A DNA stretch of 42,938 nt from JAIRTY01 sp050257395 (GTDB lineage: Bacteria; Actinomycetota; Actinomycetes; Streptosporangiales; Streptosporangiaceae): positions 1 to 42,938 of the forward strand of contig JBLMWU010000119.1 in assembly GCA_050257395.1 (NCBI GenBank), given 5' to 3'. Both the position numbers and the translations under genes were made by a program. Numbering within the stretch: the first letter of the stretch is position 1; each line of letters opens with the position of its first letter. Shown piece by piece: positions 1 to 10,283 of the stretch. Under the pieces are notes generated by a model. The model did not search any database, was not told where the DNA came from, and saw only the letters and a list, made by a program, of their open reading frames with translations.

Positions 1-1
1 A

Positions 2-973
2 GCGAGGAGGGAAGACGGCGGGCTCCAGCGGCCCGGAGGCGAGCGAGGGCCAGAAGGACAGAGGGAAGACGGCGGGCTCGAGCGGCCCGGAGGCGAGCGA
101 GGGCCAGAAGGACAGAGGGAAGACGGCGGGCTCCAGCGGCCCGGAGGCGAGCCCGGGCCAGAAATGGAGCCCGGAGGCGAGCCCGGGCCAGAAAGACCCG
201 AGCCGGCCCAGCCGGTGTTCACCCGGTACTGGCTGCACGGCAAGGGCCCGGCGCCCGCCGGCAACCTGCCGGTGGCGGCGCACCTGTCCCCCGGCCGGCT
301 GGACGCGCCCGGGGAGCTGCGGCTCACCGTGGCGTGCGGGCCGGAGCCCGCTGGCGGCACCGTCTGCCTGGAGATCCCGCCCGGCCTGGCGGTGACCGGG
401 CCGGACGGCGAGCCAGCGAGCGAGTTCAGCTACAAGCTGGCGGCGGGCGGCTACGCCTGCTGGGACCTGACGGTGGCGGCCCTGCCCGGGGCCGCTGGCC
501 GGCGCTTCGTGGCCGCGCGGCTGACCGACCCGCTGGGCCAGACCCTGGAGGACGCGGCCCTGGTGACCGTGGGCGAGCCCGCCCCCGACCTGAACATCCC
601 GCTGGCGGAGCTGGCGCCGCTGATCGAAGCGGACAAGGCGGCGGCCAGGGCGGAGCTCGAGGTGAGCCTCATGTCCACCGCCCTGTCCGTCCGGCCCGGC
701 GGCCGGGCCGAGATCACCGTCCGGCTCGCCAACCGGACCGCCTCGGCCATCCGCGGCGAGGCGCAGCTCATCTCCCCGTTCGGGACGTGGGAGGCGGCCG
801 GGCCGTGGACGCTCGGGTTCGCCGCCGCGGCGGGCGGCGAGACCCTGCTGCGGTACCCGCTGGCCGTCCCGGCCAGCGCCCACCCCGGGAGCCGGTGGTG
901 GGCGCTGGCCAAGGTGATGTACTTCGGGCGGGTCCGCTATACGGAGTGCGTGGACGTGCAGGTCACCGGCTGA
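2..973 (+). CDS. 5'-truncated protein with NEW3-like C-terminal domains, possibly the tail of a GH38-type alpha-mannosidase
   Basis: The frame that ends at the TGA at 971-973 is open to the left edge, so the gene starts outside the window. The ATG at 164 is only an internal methionine. The visible part opens with about 55 residues of Arg/Gly/Glu/Pro-rich sequence made of an 18-residue repeat. It continues with FTRYWLHGKGPAPAGNLPV and beta-rich sequence. The last 100 residues (SVRPGGRAEITVRLANRT... to VRYTECVDVQV) resemble the NEW3 type of immunoglobulin-like domain. In actinomycetes I associate this arrangement with the C-terminal part of family 38 glycosidases, but the catalytic domain is not in the window, so the function is inferred. 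The gene is convergent with the MFS gene and overlaps it by 11 bp (963-973). Confidence 0.6.
   Translation, partial: ARREDGGLQRPGGERGPEGQREDGGLERPGGERGPEGQREDGGLQRPGGEPGPEMEPGGEPGPERPEPAQPVFTRYWLHGKGPAPAGNLPVAAHLSPGRLDAPGELRLTVACGPEPAGGTVCLEIPPGLAVTGPDGEPASEFSYKLAAGGYACWDLTVAALPGAAGRRFVAARLTDPLGQTLEDAALVTVGEPAPDLNIPLAELAPLIEADKAAARAELEVSLMSTALSVRPGGRAEITVRLANRTASAIRGEAQLISPFGTWEAAGPWTLGFAAAAGGETLLRYPLAVPASAHPGSRWWALAKVMYFGRVRYTECVDVQVTG
7..194 (+). repeat. Tandem 54-bp in-frame repeats with a nested 24-bp repeat
   Basis: Three adjoining 54-bp units lie at 7-60, 61-114 and 115-168, each beginning GAGGGAAGACGGCGGG. The first two differ by a single C/G change, and the third diverges near its end. 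A 24-bp segment of unit three (141-164) recurs at 171-194. Since 54 is a multiple of three and the frame is open, the repeat encodes an 18-residue Gly/Arg/Glu/Pro-rich peptide unit. The array may extend left of the window. Confidence 0.9.
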
Positions 974-2468
974 CCAGTTCGGGAGCCTCCGCCGGTGCGG
1001 CCGCCGCGGCGGCGCGGCTGGCCCGCCAGGCGGCCAGCCCGGCCACGGCCATCGCGGCCAGCGAGCACACGTCGAACAGGGTCGCCACCGAGAACGCCCC
1101 GGCCATGCCGTGGGCGAGCAGGTCGTGCGCGCGGGCCAGGGCCGGCAGCCCGGCCGGCAGGCTGCGCGCCGCGTGCTGGCTGGCGGTGCCGAACACGGTG
1201 ACCAGCACCGCGAGCCCCAGCGCGCCGCCGACCTGCTGGGTGACGTTCACCATGCTGGACGCCGCGCCGGAGTCCTCCGGCCGCACGCCCGCCAGCGACA
1301 CGGTGGTGAGCGGGACGAAGGCGAGCCCCATGCCGGCCCCGAACAGCAGCAGCGGGACCAGCACCCCGGGCAGGTAGCCGGTGTGCACGGTCAGCCGGGA
1401 CAGCCAGGCCATCGCGATGATGACCGGGACGGTGCCCGCCAGCATCAGCGGCACCGGGGGGACCCGGCTCAGCAGCCGCGAGGACAGCCGGCTCACCGCG
1501 AACACCAGCGCCGTCATCGGCAGGAAGGCCAGGCCCGCCCGGATCGGGCCGAATCCCAGCACGTCCTGCAGGAACTGGCTCAGGAAGTAGAACATCCCGA
1601 ACATGCCGGCCACCAGCAGCAGCCGGGCGGCATAGGAGGCCGAGCGCTGGGTGCTGGCGAACAGGCGCAGCGGGGTGACCGGCTGGGCGGCCCGCCGCTC
1701 GATGACGACGAAGGCGGCCAGGCCGGCCACGGCGACGGCCAGCGCGGCCAGGGTCAGCCGGTCAGACCAGCCCGCGGTGGCCGCCCGGATGAACGCGTAC
1801 ACCAGCGCCGCCATGCCGGCGACCGAGGTGAGCGCCCCGGCCAGGTCGAAGTGCCCGGACTTGCGCGGCGTCTCGGTGAGGACGGCGGGCGCGGCCGCCA
1901 TCACCGCGATGCCGATCGGCAGGTTGATCAGGAACACCCAGCGCCAGGACGCCCAGGCGGTGATCACCCCGCCCAGCACCAGGCCGAGCGACGCGCCGCC
2001 CATGGCGATCGCGGCGTACAGGCCGAGCGCCCGGTTGCGGCCCCGGCCCTCCGGGAACGCGGAGATGACCAGGGCGAGCGCGGCGGGCGAGGCGATGGCG
2101 GCGCCGGCCCCCTGGACGGCCCGGGCCGCGATCAGCCAGCCAGGGCCGGCGGCCAGGCCCCCGGCCAGCGACGCCAGGGTGAAGACGGCGATGCCGGCGA
2201 TGAAGGTCCGGCGGCGGCCGAGGATGTCGCCCGCCCGGCCGCCCAGCAGCAGCAGTCCCCCGAAGGTCAGCGAGTAGGCGTCGAGCACCCACGACAGGCC
2301 GGTGGCGGAGAAATGGAGCCCGCTGGCGATGCCCGGCAGCGCGATGTTCACGACCGTGGCATCGAGGATGACCATGAGCTGGGCGCAGAGCACGAGTGCG
2401 AGGGCAGTTCCCGAACTGCGCCTGCGGCCCGCCCCGGTTGTTGCGGTCAGTGGTGATGCAGATGGCAC
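963..2468 (-). CDS. MFS drug exporter of the DHA2 (EmrB/QacA) family
   Basis: This is a 501-residue proton-driven exporter of the inner membrane. The N-terminus carries the DHA2 signature around TM1 (AQLMVILDATVVNIALPGI), and the loop-2 motif G-RAGDILGRRRTF follows. The hydrophobicity pattern fits 14 membrane segments, as does the length. I chose the GTG at 2468 because AGGGGG lies 8 bases upstream and the hydrophobic part starts soon after. The frame stays open to 2840, but that extension is Arg/Pro-rich, runs over the operators and is implausible. The gene is divergent from a TetR gene across two palindromes, the usual layout of a ligand-induced efflux pair. The substrate cannot be read from the sequence. 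Confidence 0.93.
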   Translation of the reverse strand: MPSASPLTATTGAGRRRSSGTALALVLCAQLMVILDATVVNIALPGIASGLHFSATGLSWVLDAYSLTFGGLLLLGGRAGDILGRRRTFIAGIAVFTLASLAGGLAAGPGWLIAARAVQGAGAAIASPAALALVISAFPEGRGRNRALGLYAAIAMGGASLGLVLGGVITAWASWRWVFLINLPIGIAVMAAAPAVLTETPRKSGHFDLAGALTSVAGMAALVYAFIRAATAGWSDRLTLAALAVAVAGLAAFVVIERRAAQPVTPLRLFASTQRSASYAARLLLVAGMFGMFYFLSQFLQDVLGFGPIRAGLAFLPMTALVFAVSRLSSRLLSRVPPVPLMLAGTVPVIIAMAWLSRLTVHTGYLPGVLVPLLLFGAGMGLAFVPLTTVSLAGVRPEDSGAASSMVNVTQQVGGALGLAVLVTVFGTASQHAARSLPAGLPALARAHDLLAHGMAGAFSVATLFDVCSLAAMAVAGLAAWRASRAAAAAAPAEAPELVSR

Positions 2469-2500
2469 GCAGATCCCCCTGACAGGTATTCTCGGTAAGT

Positions 2501-2513
2501 GGAGGTAGCCTCC
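2501..2513. promoter_or_regulatory. TetR operator copy 1
   Basis: GGAGGTAGCCTCC is a palindrome with five-base arms around a 3-base centre. It lies 33 bp upstream of the exporter's GTG. The second copy starts exactly 24 bp further on. This fits a cooperative TetR-family operator that would control the exporter and perhaps the regulator itself. Confidence 0.65.
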
Positions 2514-2524
2514 GATAACTATAC

Positions 2525-2537
2525 GGAGGCCGCCTCC
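2525..2537. promoter_or_regulatory. TetR operator copy 2
   Basis: GGAGGCCGCCTCC shares the GGAGG-N3-CCTCC core of copy 1, and the flanking bases extend the symmetry to CGGAGG...CCTCCG (2524-2538). The centre-to-centre distance of 24 bp puts the two sites on nearly the same face of the DNA. Confidence 0.65.
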
Positions 2538-2654
2538 GGATAGCAAACTGATTAAGCTGGCAGCTGCTGGGCTGGCGGTGCCGCAACCGGCACGCCCGGG
2601 GCAGGCCGTGATGGGACGGGCAGCGACGGAGCTGGCCGGGATGGAGCGCGTGCG

Positions 2655-3260
2655 ATGAAGACCGGGCAGGCGGAGGCCGGGCAGGCGGGGACCGGGGCGA
2701 TGCGGGCCGACGCCCGGCGCAACCGGGAACGGCTGATCGCGGCCGCGCTGGCGGCGTTCGCCGAGCGCGGCTCCGATGACACCTCGCTGGAGGAGATCGC
2801 GCGCCGGGCCGGAGTCGGGATCGGCACCCTCTACCGGCACTTCCCCACCCGCCAGGCGCTGCTGGAGGCGGTGTACCGGGACCAGGTCGAGGCCCTGGTC
2901 GCCGGGACGCAGACGCGGCTGGCCGAGCCGCCCGGCCCTGCCCTCATCGGCTGGCTGCGCGACCTGACCCAGTTCGGGCTCACCAAGCGCAGCCTCACGG
3001 CGGAGCTGCTGGCCGCCCCGGAGGGCATGAACGCCCCCGTGTTCTCCGCCTGCAAGGCCGAGATCGCCGACAGCGCGCAGGCGCTGCTGGCGCGGGCGCA
3101 GGAAGCCGGGGTGGCCCGGCCCGAGCTGCAGGCGTCCGACCTAATGCGGCTCTCCCACGCGATCGTGGTCGCCACCGAGCGGGCCACCGACCGGGCCAAG
3201 GAGGCCGACCGGCTGCTGGACATCCTGCTCGGCGGCGTCCTGACCCCGGCGGCGCGGTAA
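2655..3260 (+). CDS. TetR-family transcriptional repressor
   Basis: The protein has 201 residues. The N-terminal helix-turn-helix is clear, from NRERLIAAALAAFAERG through SLEEIARRAGVGIGTLYRHF to the start of the ligand domain; the second half is a variable all-alpha ligand and dimer domain. The ATG at 2655 has GGAG about eight bases upstream. The ATG at 2700 (MRADARRNRERL) would give the more typical N-terminus and is a real alternative. The gene is divergent from the MFS exporter and separated from it by two palindromes. The likely role is repression of the exporter, relieved by an exported compound. Confidence 0.92.
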   Translation: MKTGQAEAGQAGTGAMRADARRNRERLIAAALAAFAERGSDDTSLEEIARRAGVGIGTLYRHFPTRQALLEAVYRDQVEALVAGTQTRLAEPPGPALIGWLRDLTQFGLTKRSLTAELLAAPEGMNAPVFSACKAEIADSAQALLARAQEAGVARPELQASDLMRLSHAIVVATERATDRAKEADRLLDILLGGVLTPAAR

Positions 3261-3311
3261 CCGGAGCGGGGCGGCCGGCGCGGCACCGGGGCGGGGCGGC
3301 CAGGCGGGCGG

Positions 3312-3785
3312 TCAGACCGCTGGCGGGCGGTGCTCGTACGGGGTGCTGAGCACGACCGTGGTCCTGGTGGACACGCTGGCGGCCGACCTGATCTCAACCA
3401 GCAGGTTCTCCAGGTCCTCGGGGGAGGCAACCCGGACCTTGAGGATGTAGCTCTCGTCGCCCGCCACGCTGTGGCAGGCCTCGATCGCCGCGATATGGGC
3501 GAGCCGCTGCGGGGCGTCGTCCGGGGCCGCCGCGTCGAACGGCTTGATGGAGACGAAGGCGGTGAGCGGCAGCCCGGCCTGGGCCGCGTCCACCGACGCC
3601 GTGTATCCCTTGATGACGCCACGCCGCTCCAGCCGCCGCACCCGCTGATGGGTTGCCGACACGGACAGGCCGGTCTCCCGGGACAGGTCGGTGAAACTCA
3701 TCCGGCCGTCCTGGCACAGCAGCGCGACGATCTTGCGGTCGATCTCTTCCACGGCGTCACGGTAGCCGAGCGCGGGCAGCGTCAT
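3312..3785 (-). CDS. Lrp/AsnC-family transcriptional regulator
   Basis: This 157-residue protein has the usual size and plan. A winged helix-turn-helix covers residues about 12-65 (IDRKIVALLCQDGRMSFTDLSRETGLS, then VRRLERRGVIKGY). A RAM ligand domain follows, with the typical AxxxxxGDESYILKVRV strand and an EDLENLL helix. Such proteins bind amino acids or related small molecules and form octamers. The gene is divergent from the sugar-importer ATPase across about 165 bp that carry several GTAAC motifs. It may regulate itself or that ATPase, but the sequence does not prove either. Confidence 0.92.
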   Translation of the reverse strand: MTLPALGYRDAVEEIDRKIVALLCQDGRMSFTDLSRETGLSVSATHQRVRRLERRGVIKGYTASVDAAQAGLPLTAFVSIKPFDAAAPDDAPQRLAHIAAIEACHSVAGDESYILKVRVASPEDLENLLVEIRSAASVSTRTTVVLSTPYEHRPPAV

Positions 3786-3950
3786 GACCAGCCTCGCCGC
3801 TGTAACCCGGGCAGCCGGGGCAAAGAGGCCCGGTGTATAACGGTCCGGTAACGGGCTTTACGCTCCCGTAACAGGATGTGACGCCGACTTCACGATGCCG
3901 GGCGGCGGCGGTTACGCTCCGGCCACTGGGACCTAACAATGGAGCGCGAC

Positions 3951-5192
<1,242 letters not shown>

Positions 5193-5208
5193 CCTTCCGC
5201 CCCCGGCC

Positions 5209-7479
5209 TCAGCCGGCCGGGCCGATCATCGCCGCCACCGGCAGCCGGACCGCGCGCCACGCCGGGATGACGGCGGCGAGCGTGGTGACGGCGATGGCGG
5301 CCGCCGCGGCGGCGAGCACCGCCGGCAGCGACGGCGGGCTGCCGATGCCCGCGCCGATGCCGTAGGCCTGGCCGCCCAGGTTGATCAGGCGGGTGGACAG
5401 GGCCAGCCCCAGGCCCGCCCCGGTCACGGTGGCCAGCACCGCCAGCACGCCGGTGCTCATCACCAGCGCGGCCACCACCTGCCCCGGGGTCAGCCCCATG
5501 GCCCGCAGCACCCCCACGTCCCGGAAGTGATCGCGCAGCCCCACCGCGGACGCGGTGAACAGGCTGGTCAGGCCGACCAGCGCGAGCACCCCGAACAGCC
5601 CGCCGAGCAGCACCCGCACCACTCCCAGGCCGCTGGCGGGGTTGGCCGCCTCCGCCACGTCGAGCCGCCCGCCGGAGACCCGCAGCAGGTGGGCCACGGC
5701 GGACCCGGGGCTGACCCCGTGCCGCAGCACCAGGCTGTAGAACACCGGCGGGGCCGCGGCCCCGGCCTGGCTGAGGGTGTCGATCCCGTACGCCAGCACC
5801 TGCCCGCCGTACTCCGGCTCGATGATCCGCCCGACGATGTGGAAGATCACCGGCACGCCCCCGACCGGCATCCGGACGTACTCCCCGATCCGCAGGTGCG
5901 CGGTGTCCAGCAGGCCCTGGCTGGCCACGGCCTCGCCCGGGGCCTGGTACAGCCGGCCCGCCGCCACCCGGAACGGGTAGGGCCGGCCGGAGGTGCCCAT
6001 GCCGAGGGTGGTGATGGTCGACGTCTCCCCCGGCAGCAAGGCGCTCACCTGCACGGACGGGTACGCGGACGCGACCTGCCGGTCGGCCGCGATGAGCCGG
6101 CCCGCCTGCCCGGCGGTCAGCTCCCCCGCACCCGCTGTCAGCTGGGCCGCCAGCCCGATCTTGGCCGGGTGCCGCTGCACGCTGTCCAGGGTGGACCAGC
6201 AGCCCAGCCCGATCGTGATCATCATCATGGGCAGCGCCAGGCCGCCGACGGTGAGCGCCGCCGGCAGCCGGCGGGTGAACGCCGCCCGGGCCCCCAGCAC
6301 CACCGCGGGCGGCAGCCGGGTCGCCATGGCCGCCCGGGCCAGCCGGGACAGGTGGCCTGCGGGCACCGGCGGCCGGACCGCGGCGACCGGCCACAGCCTT
6401 GCCGCCCGGAGCGCGGGCAGCGCGGTGGCCAGCAGCACCGCCGCCTCCGTGCCGGCCGCCACCAGGCCCGCCCAGCCGGCGGGCAGCGGGCCCGCCACGG
6501 TGACCGGGCGCAGCAGCCGGGCGCCCGCCAGCCCGGCGCCGATCCCGGCCAGGCCGAGCCCGGCATGCTCGGCCAGCAGCATGCACACGAGCTGGCGCGG
6601 GGTGAAGCCGAGCGCCTTGAGCATGGCCAGGTCCTGCAGCTGCACCAGCACCCGGCCGCCCGCCGCGTTGCCGATCGCCAGCACGGCCGCGCCGAGGGCC
6701 ACCAGCCCGAAGACGGCCAGCAGCAGGCCGAGCAGCGGGTCGCCGCGGGCCATCGACGACTCCGCTTCCCGCCAGGTGGACACGCTGACCACCGCGCCGC
6801 TGCCCAGCTGGGTGACGGCCTGCTGGACCGCGAACCCGGCCGCGGCCTGGTCCGCCAGCCGCAGGCCCACCGTCTCGCCGGTGTGCCGCTGCACCGGCTC
6901 GACCTGGCTGATCAGCCCGGGCCGGACCCAGATCAGGCCCGGCGTCTGGTCGGGGTAGAAGCCCTGGTCGGAAGTGTCGGCCAGGCCGAGCACCCGCACC
7001 CGCACCGAGCTTCCGTCCAGGCCGTCGATCACCAGCTGCTGGCCGGGCCGGGCGCGGACGGCCCGGGCCAGCGAGCTCTCCAGCACCACTCCGGCCGGCG
7101 CCGCCGCGGTCAGCCAGCGGCCCTGGCGGACCAGCAGCCGGCCGATGCCGGGCATGGCGGGCGTGGCCCGCAGCTCCACCGGCGCCTTGACCGCGCCCTC
7201 GGCCAGGGTGGCTGCGGCGGTCCGGTACGGCCCGGCCAGCCCCGTCACCGCGGGCAGCCGGGCCAGTTCCCGCACCGGCGTCCCGGTGGTCAGCCGCAGC
7301 CACACCTGGGCGCCCCGGGTCTGGGCGAACAGGGCCTGCCACGGGTCGGTCGCGGCGGCCAGCAGGGTGGCCGACAGCAGCAGGGCGGCCACCACGCCGC
7401 CCACCACGCCCACCGTTGCCAGCGCCTGCCCCCAGCGGGCCCGCAGGTCCGCCCGGATCCACCGGGCCGCGGCCCGCAC
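5209..7479 (-). CDS. FtsX/MacB-type ABC transporter permease
   Basis: This is a large permease of 756 residues. An N-terminal membrane segment (ALATVGVVGGVVAALLLSATLL) precedes a long extracytoplasmic domain. A cluster of membrane helices, a second extracytoplasmic domain and a final FtsX-type block (VRVLLGGLFGVLALVGL, then LRAMGLTPGQVVAALV) follow. The DxxMLKALGFTPRQL and VGVLRAMGLTPGQV motifs are the coupling loops of two FtsX repeats. The GTG at 7479 lies one base past the ATPase stop, with AAAGG upstream, so the two are translated together. The family mostly acts as mechanotransmission or lipoprotein/peptide export machinery rather than as importers. The substrate is unknown. Confidence 0.9.
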   Translation of the reverse strand: MRAAARWIRADLRARWGQALATVGVVGGVVAALLLSATLLAAATDPWQALFAQTRGAQVWLRLTTGTPVRELARLPAVTGLAGPYRTAAATLAEGAVKAPVELRATPAMPGIGRLLVRQGRWLTAAAPAGVVLESSLARAVRARPGQQLVIDGLDGSSVRVRVLGLADTSDQGFYPDQTPGLIWVRPGLISQVEPVQRHTGETVGLRLADQAAAGFAVQQAVTQLGSGAVVSVSTWREAESSMARGDPLLGLLLAVFGLVALGAAVLAIGNAAGGRVLVQLQDLAMLKALGFTPRQLVCMLLAEHAGLGLAGIGAGLAGARLLRPVTVAGPLPAGWAGLVAAGTEAAVLLATALPALRAARLWPVAAVRPPVPAGHLSRLARAAMATRLPPAVVLGARAAFTRRLPAALTVGGLALPMMMITIGLGCWSTLDSVQRHPAKIGLAAQLTAGAGELTAGQAGRLIAADRQVASAYPSVQVSALLPGETSTITTLGMGTSGRPYPFRVAAGRLYQAPGEAVASQGLLDTAHLRIGEYVRMPVGGVPVIFHIVGRIIEPEYGGQVLAYGIDTLSQAGAAAPPVFYSLVLRHGVSPGSAVAHLLRVSGGRLDVAEAANPASGLGVVRVLLGGLFGVLALVGLTSLFTASAVGLRDHFRDVGVLRAMGLTPGQVVAALVMSTGVLAVLATVTGAGLGLALSTRLINLGGQAYGIGAGIGSPPSLPAVLAAAAAAIAVTTLAAVIPAWRAVRLPVAAMIGPAG

Positions 7480-7480
7480 G

Positions 7481-8313
<833 letters not shown>

Positions 8314-8317
<4 letters not shown>

Positions 8318-8820
8318 AGCAGCACCTCCTGGCATCGTTCCAGCCAGTCCAGGTCGGCCTGCAGGTGCAGCATGGCCCCTTCGATCAGCAGCCGCGAGAT
8401 CGTGTTCCCCTGGGGCGCGTCCGCGGCGAGCGCCGACAGGCCGCGCATCAAGCCCAGGTAGTGCCGGCGCTGCCGGTTGATGAGCCCCATCCGGTCGGTC
8501 GCCCCGGCCAGCGGGGACAGGGCCAGCTTCATGAAGAAGTCGTCCCGGATCCGCGGCCCCTGGCTCGGCGCCTCGATCCAGGCGGCCAGTGCCTCCCGGC
8601 CCGCCGGGGTCAGCTCGTACACCCGCTTGTTGGGCCTGGTGGCCTGCACCACGTCCTGGCTGTGGACCAGCCCGGTCTGCTCCAGCCGCTGCAGCGTGAC
8701 GTAGATCTGCCCGATGTTGGGTGAGGGGTAGGCCTCCCCGAAAATCTGCTCCAGCTGGCTTTTCAGCTCGTAGCCGTGGGCAGGTTCCTTGGCCAGCAGT
8801 GCGAGCAGCGGCAGGCGCAC
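8314..8820 (-). CDS. PadR-family transcriptional regulator
   Basis: The protein has 168 residues. The winged helix-turn-helix (LPLLALLAKEPAHGYELKS, then SPNIGQIYVTLQRLEQTGLV) and the VYELTPAGREAL wing are diagnostic. The C-terminal helices (Vir_reg-like) mediate dimerisation. The GTG at 8820 has AAGGAGG eight bases upstream; the frame runs on to 8910 but carries no better start. It is first in the operon PadR - ATPase - permease and is coupled to the ATPase by a GTGA overlap. This is the standard layout for a self-regulated drug or peptide exporter. Confidence 0.93.
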
Positions 8821-8909
8821 GTTCCCCGCCTCCTTCTGCGAGCCCGAGTTGTCCCGCTCTGCCCGCCATCGTGGCATAGCTGGGCGAAGACAGCACGTGC
8901 CCGGCTTCA

Positions 8910-8938
8910 TTGACCCTTACCTAACGAGGGTATATAAC
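8910..8938 (+). promoter_or_regulatory. Probable sigma70-type promoter of the sugar importer operon
   Basis: TTGACC (8910-8915) and TATAAC (8933-8938) are separated by 17 bp, close to the vegetative consensus and unusually AT-rich for this window. The start codon of the first binding protein is 40 bp downstream. An inverted repeat ACCCT-N9-AGGGT lies between the two boxes and could be an operator for the divergent PadR protein or a sugar regulator. Confidence 0.6.
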
Positions 8939-8977
8939 ACGCATGTATTGCGGACACCGCCACGGAAAGCGGGGCCG

Positions 8978-10246
8978 ATGAGGCGTTCCAGGCTGACCAG
9001 GGGCTTGTGGGTCATCGCCGGCCTGTGCGCCGCCGGATGCTCCGCGGCCGCCGGCCAGACCGGCACCGCGGTCGCCTCGCTGAGCGGCATCGGGCCGATC
9101 ACCTTCGCCACCGGCAAGCTCGACACCAGCAGCTATCTGCCCTCGCTGCTGGCGCAGTGGAACGCGGCCCATCCCCGGCAGCGGGTCACCCTCATCCAGC
9201 TGCCGGACGAGGCGGACGACCAGCACGCCCAGATGGTGGCGAACCTGCAGACCAAGAGCAGCCGGTACGACGTCATGAGCCTGGACGTCATCTGGACCGC
9301 GGAGTTCGCCGCCAACGGCTGGATCGTCCCGCTCAGCGCGGCGCAGTTCCCGCTCGGCGGGTTCCTCCGGCCGGCCGTGGCCACCGCCCGCTACCAGGGC
9401 CGGCTGTACGCGGTCCCGTTCACGAGCAACGCGGGCCTGCTGTACTACCGCACCGACATCCTGCGGCGGCTGCACGCGGCCCCGCCGCGGACCTGGGCCC
9501 GGCTGGCCGCGCTGGCCCGGGCCGCGCGGCGGCTGAGGCTCGGCGGCTACGGCGGCCAGTTCCAGGCCTACGAGGGCCTGACCGTCAACTTCGCCGAGGT
9601 CGTCCAGTCGGCGGGCGGCAGCATCCTGTCCCCGGACGGCACGAGGGTCACGCTCAACTCGGCGGCGGCCCGGGCCGGGCTGGATTTTCTGGTGAACGGG
9701 CTGCGCCAGGGCTGGATCCCGCGCGCCGCCCTGGGCTGGAACGAGGAGTCCTCCCGGCGGGCGTTCGAGGCCGGCACGCTGCTGTTCCTGCGCAACTGGC
9801 CCTACGTGTACGGCCTGGCCGCCCAGCCCGGGCCCGGCAACCGGGTGGCGGGCCGGTTCGGGGTGGCGGCACTGCCCGGGCACAGCTCGCTGGGCGGCGC
9901 CAACCTGGCGATCAGCGCGTTCTCCCGGCACCAGCGCACCGCGCTCGCCTTCATCAGGTTCCTGACCAGCCTGCCCAGCGAGCGGCAGGTGCTGGCCAGG
10001 GGGTCGCTGCCGCCGGTGTGGACCCGGCTCTACACCGACCCGGCCCTGGTCCGGCGCTTCCCGTACCTGCCGGTGCTGGAGAAGGCCATCCTCTCCGCCC
10101 AGCCGCGGCCGGAGACCGCCGACTACACCCAGCTCAGCCTGGCCATCTCCAGCGCCGTGCACCAGGCCCTGGAGCAGCGCAAGCCCGTCAATGCCACCAT
10201 CACCGGGCTCTCCGGTGAGCTCAGCACCATCCTCGGGGGCGGCTGA
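8978..10246 (+). CDS. Extracellular sugar-binding lipoprotein 1 (ABC importer, SBP family 1)
   Basis: The 422-residue protein starts with a lipoprotein signal (RGLWVIAGLCAAGC), with the predicted lipidated Cys at 21. The body has the family 1 fold marks: DVMSLDVIWTAEFAANGWIVPL, YAVPFTSNAGLLYYRTDIL, LLFLRNWPYVYGLA and a GGANLAISAFSRHQRTALAFIRFL segment. These are typical of trehalose, maltose and other CUT1 binding proteins. The ATG at 8978 is preceded by GGAAAG; the frame open to 8789 is antisense to padR and not used. It is first in an operon with a second binding protein and two permeases. The substrate is probably an oligosaccharide, but which one is unknown. Confidence 0.9.
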   Translation: MRRSRLTRGLWVIAGLCAAGCSAAAGQTGTAVASLSGIGPITFATGKLDTSSYLPSLLAQWNAAHPRQRVTLIQLPDEADDQHAQMVANLQTKSSRYDVMSLDVIWTAEFAANGWIVPLSAAQFPLGGFLRPAVATARYQGRLYAVPFTSNAGLLYYRTDILRRLHAAPPRTWARLAALARAARRLRLGGYGGQFQAYEGLTVNFAEVVQSAGGSILSPDGTRVTLNSAAARAGLDFLVNGLRQGWIPRAALGWNEESSRRAFEAGTLLFLRNWPYVYGLAAQPGPGNRVAGRFGVAALPGHSSLGGANLAISAFSRHQRTALAFIRFLTSLPSERQVLARGSLPPVWTRLYTDPALVRRFPYLPVLEKAILSAQPRPETADYTQLSLAISSAVHQALEQRKPVNATITGLSGELSTILGGG

Positions 10247-10283
10247 CCGGCCGTTCTCTCCGTTCCGGAAAAAGGAGGCCACG

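Noticed and set aside
1110..2456. Plus-strand open frame of 448 codons opposite the MFS exporter
   Set aside because: Shadow of the exporter gene with a Gln/Arg/Gly-rich product.
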